Shown here in pieces: positions 1 to 11,142 of a stretch of 64,000 nucleotides of DNA. Each line of letters starts with the position of its first letter. The stretch's first letter is position 1. The notes under the pieces were generated by a model. That model was not told the DNA's origin. It saw only the letters and a list, made by a program, of their open reading frames with translations, and did no database searches. This stretch comes from Siphonodentalium dalli (Eukaryota > Mollusca > Scaphopoda > Gadilida > Siphonodentaliidae), in the NCBI GenBank assembly GCA_032622095.1, contig CP136065.1, forward strand, positions 216,482,151-216,546,150. The letters run 5' to 3'. The position numbers and the translations under genes were made by a program.

Positions 1-1640
1 TTGGACAACCAGAATAGAACATTTAGTTGTCAGTTAATTAACTAACACGTATAATAACCAAGTGAGTCACATTTTGCTACATTTTCGGATAATGCCGAGA
101 ATGTTCGGGATATATGTAAAAAATTAACATTTTACAAATTTGGTTGCCATTTTGGAAGCCATCTTGAGCAATTTGGTCTATAAACACCGTAGTGAGACAC
201 ATTTAAGATAGACCAAAACAATAAACACCTTTCAATCCAAAGATAGTTACATTTTACCTGAAAAAATGGTCCAAACCTGAAAAGTGAATTTTTGCCAATA
301 TTTATGTCAAGTTTTTGAGAGAAAAGCCCAATATTTTTGACGATGTCAGTGGTGACAATAGTAACAATTAACAATGGTGCATCAGACATGTTAGTATTCA
401 ATGTATAGAATGCAGAATTGCCAATTTTATACATCAACCACAACTTGCAAACGATTGCAGGAGACGCTGGTGTAATATTTACCATTTTCCATATTTTGGC
501 GGCCATATTGGCAGCCATTTTGAGCCAAAGTAAGAATTTTGGTTCCAGTGATTTGGAATATTCATAGGTAATGATATGCCTCACTTACATTACAAAGTTA
601 TCTTCATTTCTTGTTGAAATATGACTAGAATCCCAATTGTGATTTTTTGTTAGATTTTATACCGCATCCTGTAAAATCGAAGTTTTGAGGGATCGGAAGG
701 GGCTAGAACCACAATAATTGCATATTTAATTGCTCCAATGATCGGTTAATATACAAAACACAAAATAAAGTTGCATTACTCAACCAGTTCTAAACAGCAT
801 GAATTGAACTAGAAGATATTTGTGAAAAAATGTCATATTTTCAACTTCCGGCGGCCATATTGGCGGCCATCTTATGAAAATTGAGATATGTTTTGGCCCA
901 AATGAACCGTAGTCACCTCCCAACTATAATTGTATTGAGAAAACTGTGAGAAGATGCGATTTTCACAAGAAAAGGATGGCATAAACCACCCAACCCAAAA
1001 ACTGAGATTTTCAAAAAGGTCAAGGTCAAATTGAAGGTCAAGGTGACCTCTAAAATCTGGAACCAGCCAGTTTTGTGATACTCACCAACCACTTAACAAA
1101 CTCTGAAAGTTTGGCGCTTCTATCACAAAGTGAACGATTTTGCAACTATCCCCCCCACTATATGGATGTTCACCACTATGAGGACATTTAATGTCACATT
1201 CAAATTTTTTTTTTGGTTTTTTGTTCTATAGTTATTCATCTTTGTTTATATGAAAATGCTGATTTCTGGGTCCATATGTCTGAGTATAGCCATCATAAGT
1301 TATAGATGTGCCCACACTAGTTTGACTTAAGTACGACCGAAGTTGATCACTTGTGGTGTTGTAAATTCTTTCATCCAAATCTCCGCGATATGCAGTCAAA
1401 GTACGTACTATATAGAGTTATCGCCCTTCAGGATTAGCGTTGATATGCGAGTTTTATGTATAATCGTACACACGTGTCCCCAGGTGTCCGACTAGTATAT
1501 TAATTAATATTTAATCTGGGCCGGATTAGATATAGGCCTATTTTGTATATCTAACGCGGTGCAAATCAGGTGGTTTGAGCATGCACAACATTTCGCCGCA
1601 AAATACTAAAGACGAGGTATACCGTATATTATTTTAGCTC
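1..1640. other. AT-rich intergenic or intronic sequence, no gene seen
   Basis: No convincing coding region on either strand. Short GGCGGCCAT-type motifs recur near 150, 500 and 850, as they do near 24520, which suggests old repeat remnants. Positions 1150-1323 belong to a dispersed repeat listed separately. The rest is AT-rich and may be intron of the gene whose terminal exons begin at 1657. Confidence 0.5.
1150..1323 (+). repeat. Dispersed repeat, relative of the 43704-44275 array
   Basis: This stretch matches 44108-44275 over about 170 bases in the same orientation. Shared landmarks in order are GTTCACCA..TATGAGGACATTTAATG, a T-rich run, TTCATCTTTGTTTATATGAA, GGTCCAT..GTCTGAGTATAGC and CCCACACTAGT. 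It is a single diverged unit of the family that forms a tandem array at the other site. Confidence 0.75.
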
Positions 1641-1656
1641 ATTCGTTTTATTGCAG

Positions 1657-1763
1657 GTTACATGATCGGGTCTGGCGGTGGATACGGATATGGCGGTGGC
1701 GGAGGAATTCCAGGTGATATGGTGTGTGGTCCTTCGGAAATGACAGGAATAGACATGATGTAA
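1657..1763 (+). CDS. Terminal coding exon A, glycine-rich C-terminus (partial gene)
   Basis: A splice acceptor (pyrimidine-rich stretch ending TTGCAG at 1656) is followed by an exon entered with two bases of a split codon. Thirty-four codons then run to TAA at 1761. The peptide is glycine/tyrosine-rich (GGGYGYGGGG), then I-P-G-D-M-V and a tail M-T-G-I-D-M-M. A second, very similar acceptor-plus-exon follows 149 bases downstream, and the conserved reading frame and acceptor of both copies are the main evidence of coding. The gene must start left of the window. It could be the 3' end of a preceding SLC5-family transporter, since SLC5 first exons follow in the window, but no domain in this short tail proves that. 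Confidence 0.55.
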
Positions 1764-1805
1764 TGGGATGAGGAACGTTATTTCAGTCCATTCGTTATAT
1801 TGCAG

Positions 1806-1903
1806 GTTACATGATCGGATCTGGATACGACTATGGCGGTGGCGGAGGAATTCCAGGTGATATGGTGATGGGCCCTTCCGCTATGACAGGAATAGACTTC
1901 TGA
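1806..1903 (+). CDS. Terminal coding exon B, tandem duplicate of exon A
   Basis: The acceptor TTGCAG ends at 1805. The exon enters in the same split-codon phase as exon A, with 31 codons and then TGA at 1901. The peptide is the same glycine-rich tail (G-S-G-Y-D-Y-G-G-G-G-G, I-P-G-D-M-V) but is three residues shorter and ends T-G-I-D-F. Because the duplicated block includes the intronic acceptor, exons A and B could be used as mutually exclusive last exons with different C-terminal residues. Alternatively B is the original and A a relic. No AATAAA was seen close downstream; AATATA near 1928 is the nearest candidate. Confidence 0.5.
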
Positions 1904-3306
1904 CTTGAAACATATTTTATTTGCATAATATACAAAATGGATTGGGGCACAAGTTTTTACAACTTATCAAGCCCCTCTGGGCCCTCTCCCGATACAATAT
2001 AATAGTACACATGTAACCAAGATGACAGTATAAACGTATTTACATAGTGATTAGTTTTGAGATAATATTATATTATTTGTATTGCCTTCCAGTCCCAGAG
2101 GTTGAGGAAATTTGTGTTTAAAAAAATGCCGCTACATTACGAATGTTTGGTACGATTAGCCAATGTTAATATATAATCTATTATTAGCATATGTATGTTT
2201 GGAAAAACATGGTAAAATATAATATTACACAGTCATGTACTTGATTTAGTTTTTTGTAGCGCGCTGGAAGACAGTACGGGTAATTAATAAGAACGCCGCG
2301 TGTTTGGGTGGGAGGTTGGTTCATTTGTGATATAACTGTCACATAACAAATTGAAATTCCGGAAGCAATTTTAAGTGGATTTGAAAGTAAAATAAATGTA
2401 TATAATGCTTATTATGATATTTAACGGGATAGTTTCTCAGAACATTATGAGCGCTCTCTTTGGTACAGTGGGCAAATGAAGAAATAGTGATATGCGTCTT
2501 CAGACCTGTTTCCACACGAACATGCGGGGCTGTCAGAAAAAAGACATGATATACTGGGAGGCTTCTGTTGGACCTTCTAAGTTACGCATGTATCAGCGTT
2601 TCATCTATGACATTCGAGATTTCGTACCAAATGGTGCCCGGAATATTCTGGATCCTGACTGCTGTTGGACTTGTGTGTGCGTGTCAATCACATGCATGGA
2701 GCTTGACACACTTGCTTTATATTCGTATGGCTCGCTCAACTCTATATAATGCCATACATAATTGTTGAAGACCATCCATGACATACATTAATTTGCCAAT
2801 GGAAAACACTCATATATGTATGATCAACATTTGCCATGAAATAACGACGCACTCGACCCGAGGAGACATAAACCACGCGCGTGTGCTAGTGATTTGTGTA
2901 CCACTCCAACTCACCTTCAATGAATATTCACCAAGCATGACCTTGCATGTCTCTCTCATCCACGCTACATCGACTGACAAACAAGAAGTTTGACCAGCCG
3001 AATATATTATGTATGTAAAAATATGTGTAACCATGTGGAACAAATTGACACCACTCCTGGTTCAGTTGTCCCGCTAATCTGCTGATGGTCGCGCTAATCT
3101 GATGTTGGTGGGGCAAAATGATGCTGTTAAGAAAAAGTACCGTTATTTTTTCTCAAATTGCCATTTTTGCAGTATTTGGTTAATTCTAGCTATTTGTGAA
3201 ATAAAGCCATTAGGAAACATTCATGAACATATTTATTTTATAATAGTTTAATCGTTCCTGTTCTGTAAAACGACGTGGTTGGTTTGTAACATCCAAATTG
3301 CAACTA
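1904..3306. other. No gene recognised
   Basis: Apart from a possible 3' UTR just after 1903, this AT-rich stretch shows no protein with recognisable motifs. The short open frames around 2490-3040 overlap on both strands, lack any domain pattern and are treated as chance. Confidence 0.5.
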
Positions 3307-3735
3307 TTAAAGGCCCACTTAATTTTCGAACCCCCAGATTTTATATAAAATATATGCCATATTGTAAACCGTTTGAAAGAGGAAGCTCCAAAACATTGTA
3401 TTATCAACTTATTCGGTGTAATAAAATCTGAACATGTTGTTTTTGTTAAAATACTGACTTGTGTTCTGTGCTAAAGTTACATTATTTTCATGGAAGGGGA
3501 ATAACTCATTGAAACTACATTTTTAGTTTGAATTCTGTTGCATTCTCGGAGCCATAACGGGGGAAATCTTTCTATGATTTCAACTGTTTTCTATTTCTCT
3601 ATGGGCATCTTCTGAGACACAGACGTTTCAAATAGTGATGAATTATAGTATTTTAATCATATTTTATGGTATAGATTGTTATTAAACCGTATATCAAGGA
3701 ACTATAAAAAAATAATCGGTGAATATAAAATGTAA
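3307..3735 (-). mobile_element. Truncated copy of the TTAA/AGGCCCACTT MITE family
   Basis: TTAA at 3307-3310 is followed by the terminal repeat AGGCCCACTTAATTTTCGA. The interior matches the copies at 11620-12108 and 35173-35604 in reverse orientation, for example CTATTTCTCTATGGGCATC near 3595 against GATGCCCATAGGGAAATAG near 35315. The far terminal repeat is missing beyond about 3735. It is non-coding and non-autonomous. Confidence 0.75.
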
Positions 3736-4314
3736 ACAGCATCATTTCCCCCCACCAATACAATTCAATTTATTATTGTTAATCAATATGTAGATATTAC
3801 AGACAAGATATTTATGACATCAAATTATTCAATTATGACGTATAATAACAATAAATCTCACACGAGGAATACATGGATGATACAGGTTTTTGTAAGTTTC
3901 TGTTCGGATGATGATTTCAGTTACAGTGGGCGGGGAAGTTATATGGTACATATTATGGTATATTATACCAACATCAAAGCAATTCTACAGGATTCATCAG
4001 CATCATAGCTAATTACGAGGTCCACTTAACCAGGAGTGAATTCATGTGCTTTCTTATATCCAAAGTGTCAGATGAAAACGAGCAATGTTTTGAAGCAGAA
4101 TACCAGAACTCAATTGCACATCGGAGAGGAAAGCGAAATTTCATTATTTGCTCTGCATATATTTTTAAAGATTTATATATACATGCTGGTGTTAAATATT
4201 TTATAATTTTATCTTTATATATACTATATGTCGCAACCATCTCCGTTATTCATTGCCCATTAAACATTGGTGATTAAACAAACAGAAACTCATAAGCTAC
4301 TATAGACCAATTCT
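3736..4314. other. No gene recognised
   Basis: AT-rich sequence. Two overlapping open frames of about 75 codons on opposite strands (4013-4277) carry no recognisable motif and are probably chance. Confidence 0.45.
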
Positions 4315-4532
4315 TCTCGGTCCAAAACAGCTTGGGATATCGGTTGGGTTGGTGCTAAATTTTGACCGAGTCTCATCCCGTTACTCATCTATAACATAAT
4401 CGTGGATGGTAGTTATCTTGTTTGTATGTCTTCGAATTAGATCAAATGGTCATTTTGCTTACATGAACACAGATGGCAGCCTTTCCCACCATGCATGATG
4501 ATATCAAACATGCGTACATATCAGCGGTCCGT

Positions 4533-5355
4533 TCACTCTTATAAATAATGTGTAGAAACGAATACACATGGAATGTGTAAATCCGGTTAATACACACATC
4601 AATGTGTAGTTTTACATACAAATACATGAACCAAGGGCCGTTCTACACATAATGTGTATATTTTGTTACACACAATTGTTTAAGAACTTAGAGCATCCGC
4701 ATTGCGGTGCCTTCAATTTCATAGTCTGCTACATGACGGCCATATTGTTTGAGTATATTTTTTGGAATTCAATCTACAGCGATCGTAGACAAGGAATGTA
4801 AGTTCGGAATTCTGACTTGTGGGTATTGTATTAATGATATATGAGGTTTTATTTGTTAAAACTTAACTTTCATGGCGAATTCTGCCCTCAGACTCGTTTA
4901 TATGATTGTTGTAATACGGCAATATTAATATTATGCAACCACGCCACGACCCTAGTTTGTTAATTTAAAACGAAAGCTCACACATCACAGAGCAAAATAT
5001 TACGTACCATTGTACGCCATGAAAGTTTTAACATACATGTATAAATCTCCATATGTCATCAATATACTATATACCCATGCACAGTTCGGAATACTGAACT
5101 AACATTCTTGTCTACGATCTGTATGTGTAAGAATCTACACAAAATGTGTTCGGGGAAATATGTTGATTTTATGCACACCGGTGTGTATAAATGTGTAGAA
5201 ATTGACCCATTATTGTGTAAAAATTGTTACACAATTTGTGTACGTACATGAACTACACATATACTACACACATATGTTTAAGATAAAAATTTAATAATGA
5301 TTGTGTGGCAGGGCTACACATTGTGTGTAGAAAACCTACACATTAGTCATAAGAG
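4533..5355. mobile_element. TIR element rich in TGTGTAG/CTACACA motifs
   Basis: The left end reads CACTCTTATAAATAATGTGT and the right end is its imperfect inverse (ACACATTAGTCATAAGAGTG near 5338-5353). The interior repeatedly carries TGTGTAG and CTACACA in both orientations, typical of a small DNA element with subterminal repeats. No coding capacity. The right part is duplicated downstream, so a second right end occurs near 5603. Target duplication unclear. Confidence 0.55.
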
Positions 5356-5653
5356 TGTTGAATGACAAAGCAACGATATTTATAAGTAAACATAACAGTA
5401 AACATATGTTGATTTTATGCACACCGGTGTGTATAAATGTGTAGAAATTGACCCATTATTGTGTAAAAATTGTTACACAATTTGTGTACGTACATGAAAC
5501 TACACATATACTACACACATATGTTTAAGATAAAAATTTAATAATGATTGTGTGGCAGGGCTACACATTGTGTGTAGAAAACCTACACATTAGTCATAAG
5601 AGTGTTGAATGACAAAGCAACGATATTTATAAGTAAACATAACAGTAAACATA
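5161..5653 (+). repeat. Near-perfect tandem duplication, 246 + 247 bp
   Basis: The block 5161-5406 is repeated at 5407-5653. By eye the copies differ by a single inserted A (GAACTACAC against GAAACTACAC). Either a very recent tandem duplication or an assembly artefact is possible. Confidence 0.9.
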
Positions 5654-5993
5654 TGCCTTGTTTTCCAGAGAATTTCGATTTTTCTCGCTATCAGAAAATG
5701 TATGCCAACAATACATTAAACGATGGTATCACCACTTTATCTTTTTCTATCACGGTAAATGATATATCATTTTGAAGGCAGATTAATCGCGGACATGTCA
5801 GATTATTAACCACATGCAGGCGTTCACGTGAATGCCCGAGTTCCACGTGTAAATATATAGTGCGTGTCTTTTTAAAGAAAGCCCATTATAGAAGAGTAAC
5901 GAGAAAGACTCGGTCCAAACAGTGTCAACCCAACCGATATCTCAAGAAAGACTCGGTCCAAACAATGTCAACCCAACCGATATCCCAAACTGT

Positions 5994-6062
5994 GAGTGAG
6001 TAGATGGGCGCGAAGCGCCCGGGATGGTCGAAAAGATCGAGTGATCTTCTCCTTCACCCCGT
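5994..6062 (+). mobile_element. 69-bp insertion flanked by a 12-bp direct repeat
   Basis: ATCCCAAACTGT occurs at 5982-5993 and again at 6063-6074, exactly flanking a 69-bp insert. The insert contains the palindrome GGGCGCGAAGCGCCC (6006-6020) and a potential hairpin around GATCGAGTGATC. A diverged relative (GTGAGTGA..ACGCGAAGCGCCC..TCGAAAAG) sits at 12114-12200. This looks like a very short retroposed or mobilised unit with a target-site duplication. Confidence 0.65.
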
Positions 6063-6080
6063 ATCCCAAACTGTTTTGAC

Positions 6081-8080
6081 AAACAGTATTTATTGCATAT
6101 AATTCAAAAAATTGTATAGTACGAATATTGGTTGCATATGGAGGGATTCCGACATCAAGCATAAAGCTTATGGGTGTCGTTTCCGATTACATGTGAATAA
6201 GCCCATGCACACTGTGATAATGCTTACATAATATTAGGTAATGGTGTTCCTAATAATTTTAGAAGATCGCTGTTGGTATATGTTACTCAGCTACTCACAG
6301 TGTGGGTTGGATCGATAGATATATCGTAATGAGATTGTTTTCTTCATATGGAGTAATAGAAAGAAATTGATTGAACATAGATTTATTATAGCGGGAACGA
6401 AGTATAGAGCGGTATAGAAAGAGTTTGAGGTGATATATCAAACGTTAGGGCGAGTCTGATATGTGGTATGTGGGTGGAGAGATGAGGCGTGTAAATTACA
6501 AGCTACTGCTTTTAATTATACACTTATTTTGTGTTTTGACCTAGCATTTTTGCATCCGAGCCGACACCACTATCATTTGGATTTGTATGAATATTTATTA
6601 ACATCAACATTAATATTTCTATTTCTCACGCGATTTTTGACGATACGAGTCGTATTATTGACATGTTAGATGATAGATGATATGCATGTGTGTGGTTCAA
6701 GTGGAAGCCCTTGGTTTGTGGTCTGTAACAACGAAAATGAAATCTTATTTAATTATTCATAACTGGCCACGCTTCGTCGAATCAATTGTTAGGACAGCTG
6801 GGGTGATGCCGAAACCATGCAGTGAAATATTCCGAAGATATTTCTTTCGAACAACTGAGAACTTTTGAATAAATGAAACGAAGGACTTACACAATTCTCT
6901 CTAGATAACGAACGAACTTGCATTCCAAAGCTGAGACGCCCACACAATTCCGGTAACAACTCCATATTTGATCATTCAGCGACGTGACAAATCGCAATAA
7001 TTTGTGCTACCTACGAATGATGTAATGGTATTTATGGAAATCTGTGACGTACATACTTCGGCAGAAATATATTGTCATTACCTATCGATTACACAGGCAC
7101 AGGCATAGATAATTTGGTTCAAATGGCTTCAGATTAAGCCCTGCCATTAGAAACTGCAATACAACCTTCAGCAATGTTTCGCCTGTTATGGGGCCCCAAG
7201 TCAGTTGTTTTCATCGTTATGGGAAATCGTTACTCAATAGATTCGTTATTTCTGTCAGTTCGTTTGATATTTCCGGAAGTTGCCCCAGACTGTATACATC
7301 GGTGCGCAAGCAACGATTATCAATAGCGGTCATACCGATGTCTGGATCACGTCATAAATCTCTACTCCGGCCCGCATAGATCATATTACATCCGTTCAAA
7401 ACATGGGAAGTTTGTGATGTTCTGACTTGTTATGACAGGGAACTGTATACCATTGAACAAACAACCAGGGGCGAGCGGGGTCAGGACTTGCCCTTTTTCT
7501 GGAAACAGAAAATGCTTTTTGTGTGTTTAATCTCGTGTTTTATAGCAAAATGTGACATTTTTTGGTCCAAATACCACCAATTTCACAAGGAATATTAATT
7601 TTTTTTCAATTTTATCACAAAACGGCCATAAAAACCGACAAATACCATTAAAATAGGGATTTTTGCCACAATGAATTTATGGTTATTTTCCCGATTTTGC
7701 GGAGAAAATGCCCTTTTTTTGCGGAAAAGTGCCCTTTTTGTAGGCTCTGCCCCCCTGCCCTTGGATGCTTCCGGCGCCCCTGCAAACAACGCAGGGAATA
7801 TTAATGTATTTCTTTGTTAATACCTGTTACTTAAAATCTACTAGTATTTCACAACAGGTGTGGACCAACTAGCAATTACATGATTTTTGTGACTTTTGTG
7901 AACCGATATCGCAATAAACATTGAATTGATTAACTGGAATAAATTATATGATTGTATGCGATGTAAATCAAAATCAGATCAACAGTCACTTATAAATCAT
8001 ACAGCCTCCCGCTTGAATTTTCACCAACTATGAAATACATTATCCAGGAACAGGTATTAACTAAGAATATTATCTGCACT
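6081..8080. other. No gene recognised
   Basis: AT-rich sequence without convincing coding regions. Positions 7470-7790 contain several TGCCCTTTTT motifs and a C-rich patch, which look repeat-derived. The open frames near 6463-6868 and 7188-7379 have no recognisable domains. Confidence 0.45.
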
Positions 8081-8112
8081 GTTTTTTACGGCAGCGTAGA
8101 ACCGCCACCTCC

Positions 8113-8340
8113 TCTTTTGTTACTAACTTGATTAAACAAGTTACTAACTTGTTTAATCAAGTTACTAACTTGTTTAATCCATTTAGCTAACTTGTTTAAT
8201 CAAGTTAGCTAACTTGTTTAATCAAGTTAGCTAACTTGTTTAATCAAGTTACTAACTTGTTTAATCCATTTAGCTAACTTGTTTAATCAAGTTACTAACT
8301 TGTTTAATCAAGTTAGCTAACTTGTTTAATCAAGTTAGCA
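8113..8340. repeat. Tandem CAAGTTA / TAACTTG array, left arm
   Basis: About ten units of 21-25 bases built from the near-palindrome TAACTTGTTTAATCAAGTTA, mostly alternating between CAAGTTACTAACTTG and CAAGTTAGCTAACTTG junctions. It forms part of the left inverted arm of the 8087-9439 element. Confidence 0.9.
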
Positions 8341-8526
8341 TCTGACCAATCACCAATATCGATTTTATGTCGGGTTATTCTATTGGTTGAAACATACTGA
8401 TTTCTGATTTTCTTGTTGAAAATATTTATACGGTGTTGATAGTAACAAGATGGCAGCCGCTGTGCGTTTTATTCAGCTGTACTTCTCTCTTGGTTTTTCA
8501 CAAAAATAGGGCCGTAGAAATATCTA

Positions 8527-9071
8527 CCCGTACTTCCAATGTACTTCCAATGTACTTCCACTAATATATTTCCAATGTACTTACAATGTACTTACAATGT
8601 ACTTCCAATATACTTCGAATGTACTTCCACAATGTACTTCCAATGCACTTCCACAATGTACTTTTACAATATACTTTTACAATGTACTTACAGTATACTT
8701 CCACAATGTACTTCCACTAATGTACTTCCAATGTACTTCCACAATATACTTACAATGTACTTCCACAATGTACTTTTACAGTATACTTTTACAATGTACG
8801 TCCAATGTACTTCAAATGTACTTCCACTAATGTACTTCCACAATGTACTTCCACAATGTACTTCCACAATGTACTTACAGTGTACTTCCAATGTACTTCC
8901 ACTAATGTACTTCCAATGTACTTCCAATGTACTTCCGTAATGTACTTCCACGATGTACTTACAATGTACTTCCATGATGTACTTTACAATATACTTTTAC
9001 AATGTACTTCCAATGTACTTCCACTAATGCACTTCCAATGTACTTCCAATGTACTTCCACAATGTACTTTT
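8527..9071 (+). repeat. TACTTCCAATG minisatellite
   Basis: Roughly 45 short units of 10-16 bases with core TACTTCCA followed by ATG, CAATG or CTAATG. Long open frames on both strands here (for example 133 codons from 8539) are artefacts of the repeat and are not called as genes. Confidence 0.9.
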
Positions 9072-9097
9072 ACCCCCCAAACCGGCCGGTATGCAGC

Positions 9098-9412
9098 AGC
9101 AGTAACTTGATTAATCAAGTTAGCTAACTTGATTAAACAAGTTAGCTAACTTGATTAAACAAGTTACTAACTGGATTAATCAAGTTAGTAACTTGATTAA
9201 TCCAGTTAGCTAACTTGATTAAACAAGTTAGTAACTTGATTAAACAAGTTAGCTAACTTGATTAAACAAGTTACTAACTGAATTAATCAAGTTAGTAACT
9301 TGATTAATCAAGTTAGCTAACTTGATTAAACAAGTTAGCTAACTTGATTAAACAAGTTAGCTAACTTGATTAAACAAGTTAGTAATTTGTTTAATCAAGT
9401 TAGTAACAAAAG
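9098..9412. repeat. Tandem CAAGTTA / TAACTTG array, right arm
   Basis: Mirror of the left array, with units such as AACTTGATTAAACAAGTTAG repeated about fourteen times up to the closing terminal repeat. The arms could pair to form a long cruciform. Confidence 0.9.
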
Positions 9413-9554
9413 AGGAGGTGGCGGTTCTACGCTGCCGTAGTTTTTCAATGTTACCAACTTCCCTATCGCAGCAACAAAAGGTTCCCAGGTTTGGAACTGG
9501 TGGAGTATGATCTCCACGGACGCTGTCAGAGAGATCTAACCATTGTGAAATAGA

Positions 9555-9926
9555 TTAACCCTTTCAGTGCCAGGTCCGATTTTTGTACCAACCCATAAAC
9601 CCTGTGCCAATGCATTCTCTTATATATGCGAGTCGACCATAGGTAGCCTCGCATATATAAGAGAATGCATTGGTCTAACAATTTTTCATCATTTGTTATT
9701 ATTTTTTACAATTTTTTACAATTTTAATAATTTTTTGTTATATTCTTTAACAGACTTATTTTGTAGGTTTGTGCCAGGGAATCTTACGTTTTTCATGGGC
9801 ATCAAAATTATGGGCATCAAAATTATTACTATGAATACTTGGTGATAGTTTTTTTTTTTTTAGGGCCGATTTTACAGACCGTAAATTAGGGTCGATGAGA
9901 TCGGCCCCTGGCACTAAAAGGGTTAA
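9555..9926. mobile_element. piggyBac-like TTAA MITE carrying one palindromic hairpin
   Basis: TTAA at 9555 and 9923 bound a terminal repeat CCCTTTCAGTGCCAGG and its inverse CCTGGCACTAAAAGGG. Within it, 9598-9672 holds the CCCTGTGCCAATGCATTCTC palindrome that recurs through the window. Only one of the usual two hairpins is present. TTAA target duplication with CCCTTT ends is the known pattern of piggyBac-type elements; assignment by that pattern alone is an inference. Confidence 0.75.
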
Positions 9927-10176
9927 GGAACAGGTATTAAACCTTTCTATATTAATTACTCATTGACGAGTTGTTATCCCTTTGGCAATGTTCATATAAT
10001 AAATTAGTGAGTTCAACAAACGACACCATAGATCGTTTGCTGAACTTATTATCTGAACACTCCCCTCACATAAATACATTGTACGACTCATTCTGCACTT
10101 GTATCTGTCATCTGCTTATTTTTCCTGAAAACCCCTCCAAAATAATAATAGACCATTCCAATATATAGTTTTTTTC

Positions 10177-10672
10177 TTAACCGTGTCTTTATTAAATGGA
10201 TTCTCCATCCATTTAAAGGTACTCAACCCGTAAAGAGGGTCCCCATCTCAACAGATTCCAACAACAACAATCCGATCGGAGGGTCCTATATTACTATTTC
10301 TTTGGCTTTGGGGGTAAAAAATATTTGATTCGAGTCGAGGAACCCATCAAACAAAGCTCAGAGTTATTAGATATTGATTTTTGAAATTTGTTATAAACTC
10401 GAGATCAGTACTACTAACTGCCGTAATCTGCTCTGGATGTGTTCTCCGAATCTATTCAAACAGACAAGGATGGATAACTCTAAAAAGTTCTGGGCCAGAT
10501 AGTATTCCCGATAATGAAAAATAATAGATTTCTAAAATCGATATCTAACAAATCTGAGCTTTGATGGGTGACTTCCTCGACTCGAATAAAATATTTTTGA
10601 CCCCGAAGCCATTGAAATAGTAATTGAGAGGAGTTTTATCGGGTTGAGTACCTTTAATAAAGAAAGTGTTAA
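10177..10672. mobile_element. 496-bp foldback element with about 200-bp arms, TTAA-flanked
   Basis: TTAA at 10177-10180 and 10669-10672. The arms are imperfect inverse copies, with TCTTTATTAAA, GGTACTCAACCCG, ATTACTATTTC, TATTTGATTCGAGTCGAGGA and AAGCTCAGA on the left matched in mirror order on the right from about 10500. No coding capacity. Confidence 0.75.
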
Positions 10673-11142
10673 GAAAGAAATATATTCCCTGCATTGTTTG
10701 TTCCATGATATAGTTCCCATATTTTGAACTGGTTGAGCATGATCTCTACAGGCGAACAGTCAGAGAGATTCGTGACATGATCTAACCATTGTCATGAATC
10801 TTCTTGATTAATCAGCCTCAGGTTATCACGGTAGATTATTCAGGTAATCACAATTTGTTGTTTCGCGACACGAATGCTTTACGATATACATGTAGATAAA
10901 GTTCAGCTGACACTTATGCTCGATATGAAGCTCGCCATTGGCTGAAAAATCACACCACCGATATCTTTGAAGGACAAAGTGTACGGAAAAAATCAGACAT
11001 TGTCCATATTCACGCGTACCATGTCATCTACAAAAGAATCACACAAAAATTGATTAACATGAAACGGAACGAACCTCCTTGAATATAAGTTAGAAACAAT
11101 AAAACGGAAAGGAGATTTCATGAACTGAATAACACAAACAAA
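10673..11142 (+). other. 5' flank of SLC5 exon copy 1
   Basis: No gene. This AT-rich stretch precedes the first intact transporter exon and should include its 5' UTR and possibly a promoter. No clear TATA box or CpG-rich core was identified. The context just before the start is AACAAAATG. Confidence 0.4.

Larger units (their letters stand above)
4315..6080. mobile_element. Composite region bounded by inverted repeats (GATATCGGTTGGGTTG)
   Basis: The left arm (about 4315-4386) contains TCGGTCC, GGGATATCGGTTGGGTTG, GACCGAGTCT and CGTTACTC. Its reverse complement lies at 5894-5943 and again, as a tandem second copy, at 5944-5993, with the arm continuing after a small insertion to about 6080. Between the arms lie a TIR element rich in TGTGTAG and a recent 246-bp tandem duplication. 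It is probably a non-autonomous DNA transposon that has taken nested insertions. No target duplication was resolved. Confidence 0.6.
8087..9439. mobile_element. 1353-bp TIR element with internal minisatellites, 6-bp target duplication
   Basis: The left end TACGGCAGCGTAGAACCGCC continues to TTGTTACTAACTTG, and its inverse closes the element at 9439. GTTTTT flanks both sides (8081-8086 and 9440-9445), a candidate 6-bp target duplication. Inside are, in order, an array of CAAGTTAGCTAACTTG-type units, about 180 bp of single-copy sequence, a TACTTCCAATG minisatellite, and the first array again in mirrored form. There is no transposase. A rearranged relative lies at 62726-63309. Confidence 0.85.

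Noticed and set aside
132-584. 150-codon minus-strand frame
   Set aside because: No domain, transmembrane logic or homology pattern; it overlaps GGCGGCCAT-type repeat remnants.
5994-6062. Match to the common gastropod GTGAGTGAG repeat
   Set aside because: Only the first few bases agree; the remainder (GGGCGCGAAGCGCCC, GATCGAGTGATC) is unrelated.
8539-9110. Long open frames of up to 133 codons on both strands
   Set aside because: They are produced by the TACTTCCAATG minisatellite; residues repeat M-Y-F-Q-C-T-S and have no protein logic.
8113-9412. CRISPR-like array because of regular short repeats
   Set aside because: The units are contiguous or imperfect palindromes without unique spacers of constant length, and the DNA is eukaryotic.
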